Assembly: GCF_900186535.1 (NCBI RefSeq)
Contig: NZ_FYDE01000005.1
Span: 844,895 to 908,894, forward strand
Direction of reading: 5' to 3'
Length of the DNA stretch: 64,000 nucleotides
Source of the DNA: Marasmitruncus massiliensis
GTDB lineage: Bacteria; Bacillota; Clostridia; Oscillospirales; Ruminococcaceae
Positions 16,591-24,773 of this stretch are shown here, piece by piece (the first letter of the stretch is position 1; every line of letters starts with the position of its first letter). Made by a program: the position numbers and the translations under genes. The notes under the pieces were generated by a model that did not search any database, was not told where the DNA came from, and was given only the letters and a program-made list of their open reading frames with translations.

Positions 16591-18596
16591 TGGTTTTTGC
16601 ACTGGCCGGAAACCAAAATTGCGGCAAAACAACCTTATTTAATCAGCTTACCGGTTCCAATCAGCATGTGGGAAATTTCCCCGGGGTAACCGTTGAGCGC
16701 AAAGACGGCATGATCCGCGGACACAAAGACGTGACCGTCGTGGACCTGCCGGGGATATATTCGCTGTCTCCTTACACAAACGAGGAAATTGTAACGCGGG
16801 ATTTTCTGCTCAATAATCATCCGGATGGAGTGATCAATATTGTGGATGCCACGAATATTGAGCGCAACCTCTATCTTAGCATGCAAATTATTGAACTGAA
16901 TATTCCGATGATCATTGCGCTGAATATGATGGATGAGGTGCGGGGCAACGGCGGGACCATTAAAATCAGGAAGATGCAGCAGGAACTTGGAGTGCCCGTA
17001 ATCCCCATATCGGCGGCGAAAAACGAGGGCATCGACGAGCTCATCGATACGGCCATCACTGTGGCCCGGGAACGGCAGGTGCCCAAGCGGATGGATTTCT
17101 GTTCAGGTGCTGTGCACCGCGCAATCCACGCAATTGCGCACCTTGTGGAAGACCATGCCGACCGGATTCATGTACCTTCCCGGTTTGCCGCCACCAAACT
17201 GGTGGAGGGGGACAGCCCCATGCTCCGGCAGCTGAACCTTTCGGAAAATGAAAAGGACATGGTGGAGCACAGTGTAAAGGAAATGGAACTCGAACTGGGG
17301 ACCGACCGCGAGGCGGCTCTCGCGGACATGCGGTATACGTTTATCGGCCAGCTCTGCGAGGAATGCGTGGTGAAATGCGGCGAAAGCAAGGAACACGCGC
17401 GCAGCGTCCGCATCGACGGCCTGCTGACCCACAAATATCTGGCGATCCCCATATTCCTTGCGGTAATGCTTCTGGTATTCTGGCTCACGTTCGGCGTGAT
17501 CGGAAGCTTTTTAAGCGATCTGCTCTCTTATGATATTGATCTGATTACGGATGCCGTTTCCCGCGCTCTCATCGCTTACGGCATTAATCCGGTGGTACAT
17601 AGCCTGGTCATTGACGGCATATTTGCAGGCGTCGGCAGCGTGCTTTCTTTTTTGCCCACCATTGTGACACTGTTCTTTTTTCTCTCGATGCTTGAGGACA
17701 GCGGCTATATGGCGCGCGTGGCCTTTGTAATGGATAAGCTGCTGCGTAAAATCGGTCTTTCGGGACGCTCGTTTGTTCCGATGCTGATCGGATTCGGCTG
17801 TTCGGTTCCCGCAATTATGGCTACCCGTACGCTTGCTTCGGAGCGGGACCGCCAGATGACGATACTGCTTACGCCGTTTATGTCATGCAGCGCCAAGCTT
17901 CCAATCTATGGGATGTTTACCATGGCCTTTTTCCCGCGCTATCGGGCGCTTGTCATGATTTTGCTTTACGCCGGGGGAATGCTGATCGGCATTCTGGTCG
18001 GACTTTTACTGAAAAGCACGCTTTTTCACGGCAAACCGGTTCCGTTTGTGATGGAGCTTCCGAATTACCGCATGCCAAGCTCAAAAAGCGTTGGTCTGCT
18101 GATTTGGGACAAGGCCAAAGACTTTTTGACGCGCGCGTTTACGATTATCTTTATGGCGACCATTCTGATCTGGTTTTTACAGACCTTTGACAGCCGGTTT
18201 AATGTTGTGGCTTCCAGCGCCGACAGCATGCTTGCATCCATCGGGCGCTGGATATCCCCGCTGTTTGCTCCGCTCGGTTTTGGGGACTGGCGCGCGTCTA
18301 CCGCGCTGATTACCGGCTTTACCGCGAAAGAAGCGGTTGTCAGCACGCTCGCCGTGCTGACAGGCAGTTCTACCGCGGAACTGCCTGCGGCGCTGTCACA
18401 AATGTTTACGCCGCTTGCGGCGGGGGCCTTTTTGGTTTTTACACTGCTTTATACACCCTGCGTGGCGGCGATTGCGGCTGTGAAACGCGAGCTGGGCGGC
18501 GTATGGGCGGCATTGCAGGTGGCATTCTGCCAGTCCGCGATTGCCTGGCTGGCGGCGTATGCGTTTTACCGTGCGGCAGGCTTTTTGGTTCGATAG
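16590..18596 (+). CDS. feoB: Ferrous iron transporter B
   Basis: 668 residues from ATG 16590, overlapping the feoA stop. The N-terminal G domain has G1 GNQNCGKTT, the G2 Thr in NFPGVTVE, G3 DLPG and G4 NMMD, followed by a helical guanine-dissociation region. From about residue 280 the membrane domain has two gate motifs, FIGFGCSVPAIMATR (as LIGFGCSVPAIMATRTL) and the second repeat near FTAKEAVVSTL. It imports Fe(II) across the cytoplasmic membrane, the usual route in anaerobes. Confidence 0.97.
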   Translation: MVFALAGNQNCGKTTLFNQLTGSNQHVGNFPGVTVERKDGMIRGHKDVTVVDLPGIYSLSPYTNEEIVTRDFLLNNHPDGVINIVDATNIERNLYLSMQIIELNIPMIIALNMMDEVRGNGGTIKIRKMQQELGVPVIPISAAKNEGIDELIDTAITVARERQVPKRMDFCSGAVHRAIHAIAHLVEDHADRIHVPSRFAATKLVEGDSPMLRQLNLSENEKDMVEHSVKEMELELGTDREAALADMRYTFIGQLCEECVVKCGESKEHARSVRIDGLLTHKYLAIPIFLAVMLLVFWLTFGVIGSFLSDLLSYDIDLITDAVSRALIAYGINPVVHSLVIDGIFAGVGSVLSFLPTIVTLFFFLSMLEDSGYMARVAFVMDKLLRKIGLSGRSFVPMLIGFGCSVPAIMATRTLASERDRQMTILLTPFMSCSAKLPIYGMFTMAFFPRYRALVMILLYAGGMLIGILVGLLLKSTLFHGKPVPFVMELPNYRMPSSKSVGLLIWDKAKDFLTRAFTIIFMATILIWFLQTFDSRFNVVASSADSMLASIGRWISPLFAPLGFGDWRASTALITGFTAKEAVVSTLAVLTGSSTAELPAALSQMFTPLAAGAFLVFTLLYTPCVAAIAAVKRELGGVWAALQVAFCQSAIAWLAAYAFYRAAGFLVR

Positions 18597-18608
18597 GGGG
18601 CGGCTGAT

Positions 18609-18782
18609 ATGGGAATCGGTGACTGGTTGATTTTAGGCTTTCTTGCGGTACTTGCGGTTCTTGCGATACGGCATGCAGTTCGGCATAGGGGCAGCTGTGG
18701 GGGCTACCGGGGATGTGACGGCTGCAACAAAAGCTGCAGTCAGCGTCGAAATTCGGATGAGCAGGAAAAAAAGAATATATGA
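18609..18782 (+). CDS. FeoB-associated Cys-rich membrane protein
   Basis: 57 residues, too short for most ORF calls. One membrane helix (DWLILGFLAVLAVLAIRHAV) is followed by a Cys-rich tail, SCGGYRGCDGCNKSC, with five Cys. This matches the small FeoB-associated protein family placed directly after feoB in many Firmicutes. It starts 12 bases after feoB, behind GGGGGCGG. A role in iron handover or FeoB assembly is inferred from context. Its TGA lies inside the terminator palindrome. Confidence 0.88.
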   Translation: MGIGDWLILGFLAVLAVLAIRHAVRHRGSCGGYRGCDGCNKSCSQRRNSDEQEKKNI

Positions 18783-18828
18783 AACCTGAAAAGCGTCCCG
18801 CCTTGGCGGGACGCTTTTCAGGTTTCAT
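18779..18828. terminator. Bidirectional terminator overlapping both flanking gene ends
   Basis: A perfect inverted repeat with 24-base arms (18779-18802 and 18805-18828) and a two-base spacer. The 5' arm contains the stop codon of the Cys-rich protein (18780-18782) and the 3' arm contains the last codons and stop of the ANTAR gene (18818-18820). There are internal A and T runs of four but no long T tract. Confidence 0.75.
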
Positions 18829-19387
18829 AGGTCTGCAAAATATTCTGGGCGATATTTTTGCGGGTAGTGCGCAGATCCATCGCCTGCTTTTCAATATAGC
18901 GGTGCGCCTGCTGCTCGGTCATATCGAGGTATTGAATCAAAGCGCATTTTGCCCGGTCCACCAGACGGATTTCCTCAATTTTGGACTGCAGCCGGGTATT
19001 TTCCGACTGCAATCCCATCAGACGCTTGCGGGAAGCCTCCGCGAGTTTAAGCGCCTGATAAAAGAGCGGCCGTCCGATCGGCTTTGAGACGACAAGAACC
19101 CCGTAATCCTCCACCCGGGCGGAAACATCATCCGCCAGTTCGCTCTTTACCAGTAAGATGATACCGGCGGAGCTGCGATGGGTGACCGCAATGGCCAGCT
19201 CATGCCCAAATTCGTCAGACAAAGGCGTATTGATGATGATGAGTTCAAATTCCTGATCCACAAGCATCCGCCGAGCCTCATTGCCGGATGAAGCACAAAC
19301 AGGCGCGGTGTTTCCGGCAACTTTCAGCAAATCGGCAAGCAGGTTCTGCCCCTGCGTGGAACTGGATACTACAAGGTTGCTGCCCAC
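18818..19387 (-). CDS. ANTAR-domain response regulator (RNA-binding antiterminator)
   Basis: 189 residues from GTG 19387 (AGGGGG upstream). Residues 1-120 form a receiver-like domain; the expected phosphoacceptor Asp position reads IIINTPL, with Asn, while the conserved Lys of VVSKPI is kept. A coiled-coil linker (about 120-140, RLMGLQSENTRLQSKI) leads to the ANTAR domain with AKCALIQYLDMTEQQAHR and AMDLRTTRKNIAQ. ANTAR proteins bind hairpins with A1/G4 hexaloops and prevent termination. It is the last gene of the glutamate synthase-glnA operon, 72 bases after glnA, like NitR of solvent-forming clostridia. Targets proposed here are the leaders at 25934-25995, 26184-26230 and 28422-28480. Confidence 0.93.
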   Translation of the reverse strand: MGSNLVVSSSTQGQNLLADLLKVAGNTAPVCASSGNEARRMLVDQEFELIIINTPLSDEFGHELAIAVTHRSSAGIILLVKSELADDVSARVEDYGVLVVSKPIGRPLFYQALKLAEASRKRLMGLQSENTRLQSKIEEIRLVDRAKCALIQYLDMTEQQAHRYIEKQAMDLRTTRKNIAQNILQTYET

Positions 19388-19459
19388 AACGTCACCCCCT
19401 GTTAACCTTATTATTTTTCTGATGCCACGCAGATGGCGGCTATCAGCCGGAGCGCATTG

Positions 19460-20779
19460 TTATAAACGCGAAAAATAGCGGACATGCTCATATTCAACCC
19501 GGTCTCCGACATATTCACAGTTCAGCCATTCGCTGCGCTTGGACGCAATCATCTTTTCAATTGTCTTTTGAGGCAGATACCGCGCCACAAAAGTGCTGGA
19601 TGCGGCGGCTTCCACCGCCTCTCCCAGATCTTTCGGCAGAACGTCAAACTTGGACAGCGTTTCCGCATCGGCAGTGAACAGGTTGAAATCTGCGGGCGGG
19701 CAAAGTTCAAGCTTGTTGTGAATGCCCTCGATTCCTGCGCCGAGCAGCAGCGTGAAGGCCAGATAAGGATTGCACAACGGGTCGGGGGAACGCAGCTCCA
19801 TGCGGGAATAGTCCCCGCTCGCAGCCGGAATACGGATCAGGGGCGAGCGGTTTTCACGCGACCAGGTAATATATTTGGGCGCTTCGTAGCTTCCAAATCT
19901 TGCGTAGGAATTTGTCGTGGAATTTAAGAAAAGGGTCATTTCGGAAATGTGCGACAGGATGCCTGCGATAAAGCTGTGAAAAGCAGAGCTGTGATGCTCT
20001 TTGTCACGAACGAACAGGTTGCGGCCGTCTTTATAAAGCGACATGTTGATATGCAGCCCGCTCCCGCTTTTATCGGCAATCGGTTTGGGCATAAAGGTGG
20101 CAAACAGCCCGTTACGCGCCGCAATCGTACGGACCACCGATTTAAAGGTGATCAGATTGTCCGCGCAGGTAAGCGGGTCGGAAAACTTAAAATCAATTTC
20201 GTTCTGCCCCGGTCCCTGCTCATGGTGGGAGGTCTCGGGAGAAATCCCCATTTCTTCAAGCGTCAGGCAGATTTCCCGCCGCACATTTTCTCCTTTGTCG
20301 AGCGGCGCGATATCGCAGTATCCCGCGCTGTCGTGCGGGACATTGGTCGGGCAGCCTTTTTCATCCATTTCAAACAGATAAAATTCACATTCCGCGCCGA
20401 ACTTGCACTCAAATCCGGTGGCTGAGACCTGCTGCACTGCCTGCCGGAGAAGATGACGGCAGTCGCCCTCAAACGGGCGTCCGTCCGGGTGCCGGATATC
20501 ACAATACAGGCGCACCACCCGTCCCTGCGCGGGCCGCCAGGGCAATACTGCCAGCGTCGTGGGGTCGGGGAAAAGCAGCAGGTCGGATTCCTCCACATTC
20601 ATAAAGCCGTCCACAGCCGAAGCGTCAAAGCAGATGCCCTGCGCGAAAGCCCTGGCGAGCTCGCTGGAAAGGATGGAGATGTTTTTTGGCGTACCGAAGA
20701 TGTCACAAAACGCCAGACGGATAAACTTTACGTCATTTTCCGCAACGTATTGCAGGACTTCGCTAACCGTATAATCCAT
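19460..20779 (-). CDS. glnA: Glutamine synthetase, type I
   Basis: 439 residues from ATG 20779, behind AGAAGG. It has GS I signatures: FGAECEFYLFE (metal Glu), HHEQGPGQNEIDFKF, KPIADKSGSGLHINMSL (glutamate and ATP binding), SYARFGSYEAPKYITWSREN, RSPLIRIPA and NPYLAFTLLLGAG. It makes glutamine from glutamate and ammonium with ATP, in the cytosol. It sits between the GXGXG subunit gene and the ANTAR gene in one operon. The length (about 440) is that of the Gram-positive GSI-alpha group rather than the adenylylated beta group (about 470). No separate terminator or promoter is evident in the 73-base gap upstream. Confidence 0.96.
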   Translation of the reverse strand: MDYTVSEVLQYVAENDVKFIRLAFCDIFGTPKNISILSSELARAFAQGICFDASAVDGFMNVEESDLLLFPDPTTLAVLPWRPAQGRVVRLYCDIRHPDGRPFEGDCRHLLRQAVQQVSATGFECKFGAECEFYLFEMDEKGCPTNVPHDSAGYCDIAPLDKGENVRREICLTLEEMGISPETSHHEQGPGQNEIDFKFSDPLTCADNLITFKSVVRTIAARNGLFATFMPKPIADKSGSGLHINMSLYKDGRNLFVRDKEHHSSAFHSFIAGILSHISEMTLFLNSTTNSYARFGSYEAPKYITWSRENRSPLIRIPAASGDYSRMELRSPDPLCNPYLAFTLLLGAGIEGIHNKLELCPPADFNLFTADAETLSKFDVLPKDLGEAVEAAASSTFVARYLPQKTIEKMIASKRSEWLNCEYVGDRVEYEHVRYFSRL

Positions 20780-20852
20780 GGCTGAACCTTCTTTCACAAC
20801 ACGTTTCCGCAGTATCGCGGGCAACGATAGGATTGCCTATATGATATCATAA

Positions 20853-21578
20853 TCAGTAGATGGTATAAAGCTGTTTGTATGGGTTTTTGCTGTTCGGGGT
20901 CAGCATATAGAACCTGGAGGAAAGAATTTCAGTCTTATCTTCCCCAAAATGCTGACAGAATTCATCGAGATAACCGTCTATCTCCGCAAGATCGGAAGCA
21001 GTGGCCTCCGAGACGACAATCTGTTTAGGCAGGCCGGTGGGTTCCGTTTCACTGCGGAGGAAGATCTTTCCGCCGTGCATGCCTGTGCCGCAGAAATAAC
21101 CTGTGACCGGGGCAGATTCCGGCTTGTGAAGACCAAGGACAATGATGATGCCTCCGGCCTGGTATTCGCCGAGAAAACTGCCGGCGCAGCCGCCGATGAC
21201 CATGACGGGAAGTTTTTCCTGATAGGCTTTCATGTGAATGCCCGCTCGGTAGCCGATATTGCCGCGGATAAACATTTTCCCGCCGCGCATGCCGTAGCCC
21301 GCCCCGTCGCCGCAGGAACCGTTCACGATGATGGTGCCGTCATTCATGGTGTCGCCCGTTGCGTCCTGCGCGTTGCCCTCGGTGACAATGCTGCCGCCCC
21401 CGAGATAGGCACCCAGAGCATTGCCGGCGATCCCGTTGATCCGGATATCCTTATTGCTCAGCCCGCTTCCGATATAGCGCTGCCCGATGCAGTTTTCGAG
21501 CAGGATCTCCTTGTCGGCGCAGGCGCGGATTTCGTCGTTCAGCTTTTGAAAGTGCATGTTTCCGACCGTCAGTTTCAT
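20853..21578 (-). CDS. Glutamate synthase GXGXG domain protein (split GltB C-terminal part)
   Basis: 241 residues that correspond to the C-terminal GXGXG beta-helix of GltB. Glycine-rich rungs are seen: IRINGIAGNALGAYL, GNAQDATGDTMNDG, GSCGDGAGYGMRGGKMFIRG and GGCAGSFLGEYQAGG. In full-length GltB this domain is structural and helps join the ammonia tunnel. Here it is a separate subunit, as in archaea and many anaerobes. It overlaps the upstream oxidoreductase gene by four bases and is followed by glnA. Confidence 0.92.
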   Translation of the reverse strand: MKLTVGNMHFQKLNDEIRACADKEILLENCIGQRYIGSGLSNKDIRINGIAGNALGAYLGGGSIVTEGNAQDATGDTMNDGTIIVNGSCGDGAGYGMRGGKMFIRGNIGYRAGIHMKAYQEKLPVMVIGGCAGSFLGEYQAGGIIIVLGLHKPESAPVTGYFCGTGMHGGKIFLRSETEPTGLPKQIVVSEATASDLAEIDGYLDEFCQHFGEDKTEILSSRFYMLTPNSKNPYKQLYTIY

Positions 21579-22807
21579 TGTTTGATCCCTCCCAGCTGCC
21601 GCAGGCGTTCCACCTTGGAGAAGGCCATCAGCTGCGGCTTTTCCTTGATCAGTTCAAAGTCGATGGTGTCGAGCGGCGTCTTGTTGCGGATCAGGGAGGT
21701 ATAAATACCCGCCCGCTCCACCGCCCCGATCAGAATGTAGCCGACCAGCCGGTTGTCATCGACGACCAGGCGTTTGTAGGTGGCCTCGCCCTCTGTAACG
21801 GTGCTGACGCCCATGTAGCTGCCGGCGGTTATGATGTGCAGGTCAAAGAAGCCGATCGCGTTCATGGGGATGGCATGGTCGTACAGCTTTTCACCGCCCG
21901 CCATGTTGATGCCGGCGCATTCCCCCTGCATATAAGCGTTTGGCAGAAGCGCGAGAATGCGTTCCTGGCCGGTGGTAATGTCGAGGCTTTCGGTACAGTC
22001 ACCCGCCGCCCAGACGTCAGGCAGGGTGGTCGCGCAGTGCAGGTCGGTCACGATCCCGCGCCGCACTTCGCCGCCCGCTTCTTTGACCAGCTCTGTGTTG
22101 GGACGCACGCCCACCGCGATGACAAGGATGTCAAAACCGATGACCTCGCCGCTTTGCAGCGTTGCGGTATCCGGTGTGAAAGCCTTGACGCTGTCGGAGA
22201 GCCGGAAGGCAATCCCGTGCGACTCGATATGGGACTGCATCATAGCGGAGCCGGCTTCGTCAAGAATAGAGGGCAGAATGCGATCCGCCAGATCGACGAC
22301 CGTAATCGAACCGACCTTATCGGCAATCCCTTCCGCACATTTTAAGCCGATCAGCCCCGCGCCGATAATTAATACACGCGCCTGCGGGCCGAGCGCCTGT
22401 TCCAGCGCGTGCGCATCGTCGAGCGACATAAAGGTGAAGCGGTTAGGGACGTCCTCCAGACCGCTCATCGGCGGGACAAACGGCTTGCTTCCGGTTGCGA
22501 CCAGCAGCTTGTCATACGGGATTGTTTTTCCGTCAGCAGTAGAAACTTCTTTTTTCCTGGGGTCGATTGCCGAAACGGTCGTATTCAGCATTGCTTCCAC
22601 GCCGTTCTTTTCATAAAAATCGTCGCCGCGATATTTCATACGCTGCTCGTCTGTCCTGCCCTGCAGCAGATAGGAGATCAGCGGGCGCGAATAGGTGTGA
22701 TAGGCCTCGCTGGAGATCAGCGTGATGGAGCCCTCGGTATCCAGTTTGCGGATTGCTTCCACAGCGCCCACAGCGGCGGCGGAATTTCCGATGATGACAT
22801 ACTTCAT
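21575..22807 (-). CDS. FAD/NAD(P)-dependent oxidoreductase of the glutamate synthase cluster
   Basis: 410 residues. An N-terminal FAD-binding segment VIIGNSAAAVGAVEAI is a variant of GxGxxG. The NAD(P)-binding LIIGAGLIGLKCAEG starts near residue 148, and DVWAAGDCTE closes the FAD site. It resembles the NirB/rubredoxin reductase flavoprotein group. In this cluster it probably carries electrons from NAD(P)H, through the adjacent Fe-S protein, to the glutamate synthase core. It overlaps both neighbours by four bases. Confidence 0.88.
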   Translation of the reverse strand: MKYVIIGNSAAAVGAVEAIRKLDTEGSITLISSEAYHTYSRPLISYLLQGRTDEQRMKYRGDDFYEKNGVEAMLNTTVSAIDPRKKEVSTADGKTIPYDKLLVATGSKPFVPPMSGLEDVPNRFTFMSLDDAHALEQALGPQARVLIIGAGLIGLKCAEGIADKVGSITVVDLADRILPSILDEAGSAMMQSHIESHGIAFRLSDSVKAFTPDTATLQSGEVIGFDILVIAVGVRPNTELVKEAGGEVRRGIVTDLHCATTLPDVWAAGDCTESLDITTGQERILALLPNAYMQGECAGINMAGGEKLYDHAIPMNAIGFFDLHIITAGSYMGVSTVTEGEATYKRLVVDDNRLVGYILIGAVERAGIYTSLIRNKTPLDTIDFELIKEKPQLMAFSKVERLRQLGGIKQ

Positions 22808-23250
22808 GCCTCTTCACTCCTTTCCTCAAATACGATTGCGCGGTTGGGGCAGCCTTTTACACAGGCAGGTTCCCCGCCGGCATTGTTGATACACAGTTCA
22901 CATTTCTGAATGGCGTGACCCGTGCTCGACGGCATGATTGCACCGTACGGGCAGGAAAGGATGCAGGTGAAGCAGCCGACACATTTGTCCTGGTTGATCG
23001 TGATGACACCGTCTTGATCGACGGTGAGCGCACCGGTGATGCAGCCCTTGACGCAGAGTGGTTCGTCACAGTGGCGGCAGGAAACGGCAAAGCTGACATT
23101 CCCTTTTTCTTCGATGCGGATGCGGGGATTGATGGTGATGTTTTTCAAGGCCTTCACCATGTCATCGCAGCCGGAATTGGCAAACGCGCAGTTATATTCG
23201 CACAGATGGCACCCGAGGCACCATTTTTCATTGACATAGACACGTTTCAT
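22804..23250 (-). CDS. 4Fe-4S electron transfer protein (four-cluster ferredoxin type)
   Basis: 148 residues with four Cys groups: CLGCHLCEYNC, CRHCDEPLCVKGC, CVGCFTCILSCP and CELC...CVKGCP. This is the HycB/DmsB-like pattern, with room for four [4Fe-4S] clusters. It should relay electrons between the flavoprotein (overlapping downstream) and the FMN-containing glutamate synthase subunit upstream. Soluble; no signal or membrane segment. Confidence 0.9.
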   Translation of the reverse strand: MKRVYVNEKWCLGCHLCEYNCAFANSGCDDMVKALKNITINPRIRIEEKGNVSFAVSCRHCDEPLCVKGCITGALTVDQDGVITINQDKCVGCFTCILSCPYGAIMPSSTGHAIQKCELCINNAGGEPACVKGCPNRAIVFEERSEEA

Positions 23251-23264
23251 AATGATGCCCCTCC

Positions 23265-24773
23265 TTATTCGCCGGCGTGCTTGATGCCGAGGATTTCAAG
23301 CTCTTTTTCGGATAGCCCGATGCCGCGCAGCATCAGGCGGTTGCCGCGCAGTGCTTCAATCGAGTTGATTCCCATGCCGCCCATCATTTCCTTGATCTCA
23401 TGATCCCAAGCGGTCACAAGGTTGACCAGCCGCTGGGAACCGATATCCGGATTCAGGCGTTTGACTAACTCGGGACGCTGGGTCGCGATTCCCCAGTTGC
23501 ATTTGCCGGCCTGACAGCTGCGGCAGAGATGGCAGCCAATCGCAATCAGAGCGGAGGTAGCGATGTAAACGGCGTCCGCGCCGAGCGCGATTGCCTTGAT
23601 GATATCGGAAGAAGAACGGACGGAGCCGCCCACGACGATCGAAACATTGCCGCGGATGCCCTCGTCGCGCAGACGGGAATCGACAGCCGCAAGCGCAAGC
23701 TCAATCGGGATGCCCACATTGTCGCGGATACGGGTCGGCGCTGCGCCGGTGCCGCCGCGGAATCCGTCAATGGCGATGATGTCCGCGCCGGAGCGGGCGA
23801 TGCCGCTGGCGATGGCCGCGACATTGTGCACTGCCGCGATCTTGACGATCACGGGTTTTTTATAAGCGGTGGCTTCTTTCAGCGAGTAGACCAGCTGGCG
23901 CAGGTCTTCAATAGAATAAATATCGTGATGAGGCGCGGGGGAGATGGCGTCGCTTCCCTCCGGAATCATGCGGGTGCGGGAAACGTCGCCGACAATTTTG
24001 GCGCCCGGAAGATGGCCGCCGATGCCGGGTTTCGCACCCTGACCCATTTTGATCTCGATTGCGGCGCCGGCCTCCAGATAGTCCTTATGCACTCCGAACC
24101 GGCCGGAAGCGACCTGTACGATGGTGTTAGGGCCGTATTTGTAGAAATCCTCATGCAGGCCGCCTTCGCCCGTATTATAATAGATGCCCAGCTCGGTGGC
24201 CGCACGCGCGAGGGATTCGTGCGCGTTGTAGGAAATGGAGCCGTAGGACATGGCGGAGAACATGATGGGAACGGAAAGCTCAAGCTGCGGGGTCAGATTG
24301 TTGACGATCTTCCCGTCGGCGTCCCGTTCAATTTTAGTCGGCTTGGAACCAAGGAAGGTCTTGGTTTCCATCGGCTCGCGCAGCGGGTCGATGGAGGGGT
24401 TCGTGACCTGGGAAGCGTTGATCAGCATTTTGTCCCAGTAGACCGGGAAGTTCTCCGGGTTGCCCATCGAGGAAAGCAGGACGCCGCCTGTCCCGGCCTG
24501 GCGGATGATCGAAGAAATCGTGTTGGACGACCAGTTGCCGTTTAATTTATAAGTATCATCGCTCTTCACGATTTTGATGGAGCGGGTGGGGCAGAGGGAA
24601 ACACAGCGGTGGCAGTTGACACATTTGCTGCTGTCGCTGATCATGAGGTTGCGCTCCTCGTCATAGCGCGTGACCTCATTGGCGCACTGACGCTCACACA
24701 CACGACAGGTGATACAGGTATCGTTATTGCGTACCAGTTCATATTCCGGGTAGATGAAATCATTTGCGAACAT
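23265..24773 (-). CDS. Glutamate synthase, FMN-binding synthase subunit with N-terminal ferredoxin domain
   Basis: 502 residues from ATG 24773 (GGAGG upstream; TGATG overlap with the amidotransferase gene). Residues 1-80 carry two ferredoxin motifs, CITCRVCERQC and CVNCHRCVSLCP. The rest is the GltB central barrel: IMFSAMSYGSIS, GEGGLHEDFYKYG, GQGAKPGIGGHLPG (FMN), ISPAPHHDIYSIEDL, DGFRGGTGAAPT and a [3Fe-4S]-type site CHLCRSCQAGKC. It reduces the 2-oxoglutarate-ammonia adduct to glutamate. The amidotransferase is encoded by the preceding gene. Confidence 0.95.
   Translation of the reverse strand: MFANDFIYPEYELVRNNDTCITCRVCERQCANEVTRYDEERNLMISDSSKCVNCHRCVSLCPTRSIKIVKSDDTYKLNGNWSSNTISSIIRQAGTGGVLLSSMGNPENFPVYWDKMLINASQVTNPSIDPLREPMETKTFLGSKPTKIERDADGKIVNNLTPQLELSVPIMFSAMSYGSISYNAHESLARAATELGIYYNTGEGGLHEDFYKYGPNTIVQVASGRFGVHKDYLEAGAAIEIKMGQGAKPGIGGHLPGAKIVGDVSRTRMIPEGSDAISPAPHHDIYSIEDLRQLVYSLKEATAYKKPVIVKIAAVHNVAAIASGIARSGADIIAIDGFRGGTGAAPTRIRDNVGIPIELALAAVDSRLRDEGIRGNVSIVVGGSVRSSSDIIKAIALGADAVYIATSALIAIGCHLCRSCQAGKCNWGIATQRPELVKRLNPDIGSQRLVNLVTAWDHEIKEMMGGMGINSIEALRGNRLMLRGIGLSEKELEILGIKHAGE

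Noticed and set aside
20780-20852. Fourth ANTAR-type hairpin or separate promoter before glnA
   Set aside because: Small hairpins such as CCGC/GCGG with loop GATACT lack A1/G4 and there is no terminator; glnA looks cotranscribed with the glutamate synthase genes.
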